A DNA stretch of 64,000 nucleotides from Tritrichomonas musculus. Lineage: Eukaryota > Parabasalia > Tritrichomonadida > Tritrichomonadidae. Shown in pieces: positions 58,998 through 64,000 of this stretch (its first letter is position 1; the number at the start of each line of letters is the position of its first letter). The position numbers were made by a program, and so were the translations under genes. The stretch lies in contig JAPFFF010000019.1 in assembly GCA_039105265.1 (NCBI GenBank), forward strand, positions 186,001-250,000, read 5' to 3'. The notes beneath the pieces are model-generated. The model ran no database searches. It was given only the letters and a program-made list of their open reading frames with translations, and was not told the DNA's origin.

Positions 58998-61424
58998 ATG
59001 AAAAAAGCTGAATCTCCAGAAATTCACTTTGTATACTCATTTGATAATGCGCGAACCTGTTTTCACGATAAAGAGCCCGTTTTTACCTATAATCCAACTC
59101 GAAAGATCAAGAATTCAGTGCGGAAAGCTACATTTCAAGGGGCCCCTGGTGCCCCAAAGCAACCCCATCAAACGAAAACAGCAAAAGTAGCCAACCTAAA
59201 AAAAATTCCACTTCAACAATCACGATCACAAATATCAGGTCCTATTCAATTAACCGCCAATCAACCGCTACCGCCAGGTCAGCTTCAACAGCCACCACAA
59301 ATGCAAGGTGTTCAGCCATCGCAATCACTCCCAGTTGGCAACCAGTCGATTTTAACGGCACAAAATCAAAATCAAAAAAATCTTTTTTATTCAAAAAACA
59401 AAAACGTCGATTCAAACCAATTTCAACAGAATTTACAGCAGCAAAGAAGCATTCAAAACAGCCAAGCAGCGCAGCATCAAGTTAGTTCAACAGGTGATTC
59501 AACGGTTGGCACTTTTTCTGACACCAATTCACAATCACAACCACAACCGCAACCGCCAGTACAACCGCCGCAGCAAGCCGGATCAGCATTAAATTCGACG
59601 GGGCAAAATTCAATTCAAGTGTCAAATCCCTCACAAAAAGTGGAGAACTCAAATGAAACTAATAACGAGCAAACAAACGTAACCGACCAAATAAAGCCAC
59701 AAACTGAAGTAAATCCAGCCCAAGCGGCCAACTTAACCAACGCTCCGTTAGCGATAAAAAATCCGATCTATCAGCACATTTTCAATCAAAAAAAGGCCGG
59801 CCAAATACCCGCACAAAATCAAGCTCAACCGCCACAACCTCAGCCCGCGCAGCAAGCACAGAATAATCAAGCTAGCCAACCGCAGCAACAACCCCAACAG
59901 CAGCCGCAGCAGCAGCAAATCACGCCGGCAACTCTCCTTCAATTCCAGCTTCTCTGCCAGCCGAACAAGATACAGAATTTCCCCCCGCAGATCCAGATGC
60001 AGATCAAGGCGACCCTTCAGCAGATCCAGGTGAAGTTTCTCCAGCAGCAGCTCCTTCAGCAGAGGCAGATCATGAAGTACAAGGAGCAGATCGACGCGAC
60101 AAAAGGGAAGCGACGCACAAAGTCAAACAACGGCAACGACGACTATTACGTGCGCAGTGACAGCTCTCGTAAAAAAGCTGCACTTTTTGTCCCAGCGTCC
60201 ACCACGATGTACTCAACGCACCACAGAAACCCGAAGCACATCCAGGACCTGTCAGAGAGCGAGTCCGACACCTACATTCCGTGCACTTCGAGCTCGAGCT
60301 CATCGAGCTCATCGTCCGACGAGACGGAGGAAGAAATTGAAGAGAAAGAGCAGCAGCTATCGAAGTCCTCGGGTGCGCACTCGCACCAGCACCACCCTTC
60401 ACAGTCGAGCGGCCACTCTTCGCACTCGAAGAAGGAGAAAGAGGTCAAAAAATTCACCTATACGCCACTCGACCCGCGAGTCAAGCTGAAGAGGCGCTAC
60501 GCGTCCTGGGCTGAGATCACCGATTACGGGCAATGGAAGTGGGCAGCGAAAATCAGGCCCCATATAATAGAGGACCCTGTTGATGCCTTTGAAAAAGGCA
60601 GAAAAGAATTAGATGATGAACGATCAAAACCGCTGGAATTTCACCATGAATTCACCATCCTCGAATGTTTAAAAGTAGTATCAGACAATCTGCCTAGCTT
60701 TGTAAGCGACGTTAACGAGAATGAGAGTAATGAAAATGAGAATAATAATAATGGCTTGGTTCTCTCTAATTCTGACTCTAATCTTTCCAAGTCGAGTTCT
60801 AATTCAAATCTGAATATCGGATTATCTAAGAGTGATAGCATAGTAAGCATCCATAGCTCAGACAAGATCTCCCTGGCATCAGTCATCACCCCGGTGCTCA
60901 CAAAAAGGCGAGCGCAGCGTCCTAACCACATCCAGCTGGCAAACATTATCGACAACTTCGACGCAAAAATGAGAAGCATCACTTGCAGAGCCTGCAACAT
61001 GCTCGACAGGCTCATGCTTCGCGAAATACTCAAGAACAGCGCCCCGTCCCTCCACCAGTCGCTGCAGGAGATCGCAAAGTGCATCTGGCGCGAGTACCAG
61101 AAAGAGAACTTGCAGTCGTCAAAGACGCCTCAGACGTCAAGCACTGGGAACAGGAGGAAGAAGAAGAATGCGGCAGTCACGCTCACTTCGGCACTCGCGC
61201 AGAGCAGCGTCGAGGTGGAGGACGCCTTCCACGTCATCAAGCAAACGTTTGAGTTTTTGAATATATCGGAGAAGGAGGAGGCAAACTACGAGTGCGAGAT
61301 AAGGCACATGAACTTCTCGCAGGACTACACGTTCCAGCCAAGCTTTGATGACTTGGTGAGGTACTTCAGGCAGGTCAAAGGAAAGTTCGTCTCTAGAAGC
61401 TCGTCTGGCTATGTTTTAGAATAA
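58998..61424 (+). CDS. Q-rich, Ser-rich nuclear-type protein, unknown function
   Basis: 808 residues from the ATG at 58998 (MKKAESPEIHFVYSF); another ATG at 58899 adds 33 leader-like residues. Residues about 60-370 are Gln/Pro/Asn-rich and disordered, with Q tracts (QQPQQQPQQQQ). A conserved-looking block follows the poly-Ser/Glu stretch: PLDPRVKLKRRYASWAEITD, then YGQWKWAAKIRPHI. The C-terminal third is helical with Cys (AKMRSITCRACNMLDRLMLR). This composition suits a transcription or chromatin regulator, but I recognise no family. Base composition jumps at about 59930: the 3' part is around half G+C in places, while the 5' part is AT-rich. Confidence 0.7.
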   Translation: MKKAESPEIHFVYSFDNARTCFHDKEPVFTYNPTRKIKNSVRKATFQGAPGAPKQPHQTKTAKVANLKKIPLQQSRSQISGPIQLTANQPLPPGQLQQPPQMQGVQPSQSLPVGNQSILTAQNQNQKNLFYSKNKNVDSNQFQQNLQQQRSIQNSQAAQHQVSSTGDSTVGTFSDTNSQSQPQPQPPVQPPQQAGSALNSTGQNSIQVSNPSQKVENSNETNNEQTNVTDQIKPQTEVNPAQAANLTNAPLAIKNPIYQHIFNQKKAGQIPAQNQAQPPQPQPAQQAQNNQASQPQQQPQQQPQQQQITPATLLQFQLLCQPNKIQNFPPQIQMQIKATLQQIQVKFLQQQLLQQRQIMKYKEQIDATKGKRRTKSNNGNDDYYVRSDSSRKKAALFVPASTTMYSTHHRNPKHIQDLSESESDTYIPCTSSSSSSSSSSDETEEEIEEKEQQLSKSSGAHSHQHHPSQSSGHSSHSKKEKEVKKFTYTPLDPRVKLKRRYASWAEITDYGQWKWAAKIRPHIIEDPVDAFEKGRKELDDERSKPLEFHHEFTILECLKVVSDNLPSFVSDVNENESNENENNNNGLVLSNSDSNLSKSSSNSNLNIGLSKSDSIVSIHSSDKISLASVITPVLTKRRAQRPNHIQLANIIDNFDAKMRSITCRACNMLDRLMLREILKNSAPSLHQSLQEIAKCIWREYQKENLQSSKTPQTSSTGNRRKKKNAAVTLTSALAQSSVEVEDAFHVIKQTFEFLNISEKEEANYECEIRHMNFSQDYTFQPSFDDLVRYFRQVKGKFVSRSSSGYVLE

Positions 61425-61824
61425 ATTTATATTAAAAAAAATGTTTTATAAAACATATAAAGAGGTTTTAAAAAAATTATTTTTTTATATAAAGACAAAA
61501 GTGAATCTGTCAGAGAAATACAAAAAAAAAAAATAAATAATTTTTCTTTCACAATAATGCTGATTTCAAAAAAAAAAACACTCATTCATTCAAATGATGC
61601 CCCTTCTTCTTCTTCTTCTTTTTTATCAATTAAAAAAGCTGGCGGTTATTTTCACTTTTTGAATGAAATAACCGTCTAATAAAAAAAAATTTTTCAGCAA
61701 TTTCTATTTTGAAAGAGGACGATTTCCGAATCTTAATAAATATGAAAAAAAAAAAAAATGTGTCTTTCAAAACATTCCATTCTTGAAGATTTCTGTTTCA
61801 AACCTAAAAAAAAAAAATGTTTTT
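61425..61824. other. Spacer between convergent genes
   Basis: 400 bp, dominated by A and T runs, between two GC-rich gene ends. TTCTTCTTCTTCTTCTTT (about 61604) is a short microsatellite. There is an inverted pair around GGCGGTTATTTTCACTTTTT and AATGAAATAACCGTC (about 61640-61676). No gene. Confidence 0.5.
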
Positions 61825-63120
61825 TTATGACTCTTCGTTAGAGTTCTTCTTCTGGTGGAAAAGTCCGAATCTTTTCTGTATGAGGTGTGAGTATTGCTGT
61901 AGGATGAGTAGCTGGCTGCAGCCGAAGTACCTGCTGAGTCCTGCGATGAGGACCTTCACGTCGTTGTTCAGCTCAGAGAGGCAGTTCACGTCCTTTATCA
62001 GAGAGCACTCGTCGCTGAATCCGATATTCACGTCGTTCACGATTGTGCTTATCTCGACCTGGGCGCAGTCATCGTTTTCCATGAGCCTTGCCATGTCGGA
62101 GTGCAGGTGAGGTATTTGGCCGTCCATTTGAGGGAAGGAAGGTGTCACTTCACTTCTAATTAACGGTCCTTTTAAGATCTCCGAAAATTTCGGAAAACCA
62201 AGCTTTGCGAAGTGGGGATTGATCCAGTCTGTCCCATCTAGGCGGTAGATCAGGGAAAGGCCAAATATGGCCAATGCTATGGGCATGGCAACACCAATCC
62301 GTAAAAATTTTGTAATCGTGTATAATTTCGTTCGGTCGTCTGAAAACATAAGATTAAGATTGGGAACACCATCTAATGGAGTAGACAGAGCTAGTGAAAC
62401 ACAGAAAGAAACAAAATGACGTTCTGGAACTCCTATTTCAGAGGCTATCCGCCATAACATTAATTTAGCATTTGGTAAGGGATGTATACGTAACGTATGT
62501 GTCTTAGTTTTCATGTCTCGATTCGGGATTAATAAATTTAAATTGACAATGGGTGGATTAAGAATGGCTTTCTCTGCTGGTGAAAGTAAATCAGTAAATG
62601 AATTGGGTAATGTCGTTAATGGTTTATAATATGGGATTTTTCCATCTCTAATCCATCTTATTATATCAATATGTGTAGCTGGAATTCCTAGGTGAGTAAT
62701 ACCACTGAGTAAAATTAAAAGTAAATTCGGAAATGTTTTTGAATTAAATGGTGGTAAAATTAAATTATTGAATTTCTGTAAATAATAAAAAACTGAGTCA
62801 GTAATTGGTATCCCTAGTAATTTTTCAGCTGCTACAGTTTGATATGCTAATAGAAGTTGTAACGCTTCAGCTAATACAACATTATTTTCACGCGCAAGTT
62901 CTTCTTTATCTTCTTTATGTGTAATCTTGTAAGAATAAGACATATTCAATTGACCAGCTAAGTTATCAACTTCGTCATATGTTTCCTGAATATCTTGGAT
63001 GGCATGACATACAGAACAAACGTAAGATCCATCTTCTTGACGGTGAACTGCCCTTGAAAAGCAATTTGAACACTCAAAAACATGTTCAGATTGATCCATA
63101 GCAGTAATCGCCGTATTCAT
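61825..63120 (-). CDS. RRN7: Rrn7/TAF1B-like RNA polymerase I initiation factor
   Basis: 431 residues from the ATG at 63120. An N-terminal zinc ribbon is visible: FECSNCFSRAVHRQEDG, then SYVCSVCHA, with Cys17, Cys20, Cys35 and Cys38. The linker and cyclin-like folds follow. THIDIIRWIRDGKIPYYKPL matches the DIxRWxxxGxLPYxxAF block that distinguishes Rrn7/TAF1B from TFIIB and Brf, and PERHFVSFCVSLAL fits the second cyclin fold. It should be the TFIIB-like subunit of the core factor/SL1 complex that loads Pol I on rDNA. Its 3' third (61840-62300) is much more GC-rich than the rest. TFIIB-like or archaeal-type TFB is less likely given the linker. Confidence 0.75.
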   Translation of the reverse strand: MNTAITAMDQSEHVFECSNCFSRAVHRQEDGSYVCSVCHAIQDIQETYDEVDNLAGQLNMSYSYKITHKEDKEELARENNVVLAEALQLLLAYQTVAAEKLLGIPITDSVFYYLQKFNNLILPPFNSKTFPNLLLILLSGITHLGIPATHIDIIRWIRDGKIPYYKPLTTLPNSFTDLLSPAEKAILNPPIVNLNLLIPNRDMKTKTHTLRIHPLPNAKLMLWRIASEIGVPERHFVSFCVSLALSTPLDGVPNLNLMFSDDRTKLYTITKFLRIGVAMPIALAIFGLSLIYRLDGTDWINPHFAKLGFPKFSEILKGPLIRSEVTPSFPQMDGQIPHLHSDMARLMENDDCAQVEISTIVNDVNIGFSDECSLIKDVNCLSELNNDVKVLIAGLSRYFGCSQLLILQQYSHLIQKRFGLFHQKKNSNEES

Positions 63121-63582
63121 TTCTCAAATCTTTCCTTAATATTCTTTCGAAATCCTTAAAAGCTATAGAAATTCTTCTAAAAAGGAAGGGAAGAAAAAAA
63201 AGTTGTCAATTTAAAATTTTTTTTTTTTTTCAATTTAAACACAACTTTTTGATAAAAAAATTAAATCATTCAAAAAAAAAGTCAAATGTAAATCCGTACT
63301 AAATATCCATATTTAGTTGAAACAAATCAAGCCAAACCAATATAAATAAGAAATATTAAATAATTATTCATAAATAAAAATAATAAAAAGATCAATAAAA
63401 TATCATCAAATAATCCAAAAAAAAAAAAAAAAATCAAAGATATGAAATCTATTCATCATTTAAAAGTTTAAAATGAAGACATGAAACTTGTCCAAAAATA
63501 AAAAAAAAAAAAAAATTAATAATTTATTTAATTAAAAACTTACAAACAAACAAACTAAAAAAAAAAAAAAAAAAAAAATAAC
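63121..63582. other. Intergenic spacer rich in A runs
   Basis: 462 bp. Poly-A runs occur at about 63418-63432, 63500-63514 and 63558-63579. I see no RNA gene or repeat. Confidence 0.5.
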
Positions 63583-64000
63583 TTACAATTTGCAAAGTAC
63601 AGAGCTGATACCGAATCCAAAGACAGTAAGTTCACCTATTTTTGGATAAGCTTCAATTGACACCTCGGAATCCTTAATTTTCATCACGGACATTATTTCT
63701 TTATTGCTCTCGTCGACCAATATGCAGTTTTTTATCGATCTTTTTGCCACTCTTCCTCCGATGTCTAGTATCCAAGTTGATCCGTATGTAAACTTTGGCT
63801 TCCTATTTGAGAGGTCGTTTGGAATCGAGTCTGGAGGATTAAAAAGGTGCACGTCAACGTGTCTTGGGGCGCATTCAGCACGAGGCACTGTGTATTTAAC
63901 GGTCATTATTTCTTTTCCGTAACCAAAACCGTAAGAATCATGGATAGTAGATAAAGGGTCGATATTTTCGCTTTCATTTTCACTTTTTGAGTTGTTTTTT
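63583..64000 (-). CDS. Tubby-like protein, 3' end only
   Basis: The frame is open to the window edge; 138 complete codons are present and the 5' part lies beyond 64000. The sequence matches the end of the Tubby C-terminal domain. Visible parts are TWILDIGGRVAKRSIKNCIL (other Tubby proteins have LDFxGRVxxxSxKNFQL), EIMSVMKIKDSEVSIEAYPK and the final FGFGISSVLCKL, where the family ends FxIxLSSxxxKLxC. This domain forms a 12-stranded barrel around a hydrophobic helix and binds phosphoinositides. The ATG at 63906 is internal, because Tubby-like residues (DSYGFGYGKEIMTVKY) continue upstream. Confidence 0.85.
   Translation of the reverse strand, partial: KNNSKSENESENIDPLSTIHDSYGFGYGKEIMTVKYTVPRAECAPRHVDVHLFNPPDSIPNDLSNRKPKFTYGSTWILDIGGRVAKRSIKNCILVDESNKEIMSVMKIKDSEVSIEAYPKIGELTVFGFGISSVLCKL

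Noticed and set aside
60070-61252. Open frames of 61-147 codons overlapping the Q-rich gene in other frames
   Set aside because: They are low-complexity shadows (Ser/Cys-rich or Arg/Ser-rich translations of the GC-rich main frame).
1-64000. Spliceosomal introns anywhere in the window
   Set aside because: I looked for the conserved trichomonad 3' motif ending ACACAG with an upstream GTAYGT and saw none; all recognised genes are single frames.

Overview
This window looks like nuclear DNA from a parabasalid (trichomonad), most probably Tritrichomonas. The evidence is AT-rich sequence (estimated by eye at about 70 percent AT), intronless genes on both strands, eukaryotic proteins mixed with bacterial-type enzymes, a TKL kinase, a PP1-like phosphatase and an ankyrin protein of trichomonad style, giant coiled-coil proteins, and many DNA transposons including a Maverick/Polinton relative. 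The genus is an inference. I found no spliceosomal intron with the trichomonad 3' signal.

Layout. 1-9290 is an accessory region: a 121-bp satellite array split by a 4.0-kb Maverick-like element (628-4623), an intact hAT transposase (5644-7443), an 83-bp tandem triplication, a broken host gene (7617-8591) and a hAT-like terminal remnant ending at 9122. 9293-28184 is denser: a Nup98-type nucleoporin, tRNA-Ile, a serine beta-lactamase-like enzyme, a NOT2 subunit, two coiled-coil proteins, an importin-beta karyopherin, a RibD/DHFR-fold reductase and a TKL kinase. 28185-42189 alternates genes (bromodomain-like protein, PP1-like phosphatase, Raptor, nitroreductase) with long AT-rich spacers, two of which are largely filled by non-coding elements flanked by TTAA. 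42190-53350 holds tRNA-Gln, a roughly 2270-residue LRR plus coiled-coil protein, a third TTAA element, a possible structured RNA, a membrane-anchored PDI-like protein, tRNA-Arg and another element with inverted ends. 53405-64000 carries an SDR and a Rab in divergent array, a decayed GH3 glycosidase, an ankyrin protein, a Q-rich protein, an Rrn7/TAF1B-like Pol I factor and the 3' end of a Tubby-like gene.

There are no operons; neighbouring genes do unrelated housekeeping jobs (nuclear transport, mRNA deadenylation, TORC1 signalling, rRNA transcription, membrane traffic). The three small enzymes of bacterial style (beta-lactamase-like, RibD-like, nitroreductase) and the GH3 relic suggest lateral transfer, known to be common in trichomonads.

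Most notable: the short Maverick-like element carries a tail-fibre-like repeat protein and sits, with a 6-bp target duplication, at the dyad of a satellite unit. Three separate elements share TTAA-GG termini. One of these contains an inverted repeat with about 562-bp arms and no difference that I could see. GC-rich islands begin and end inside single open reading frames.
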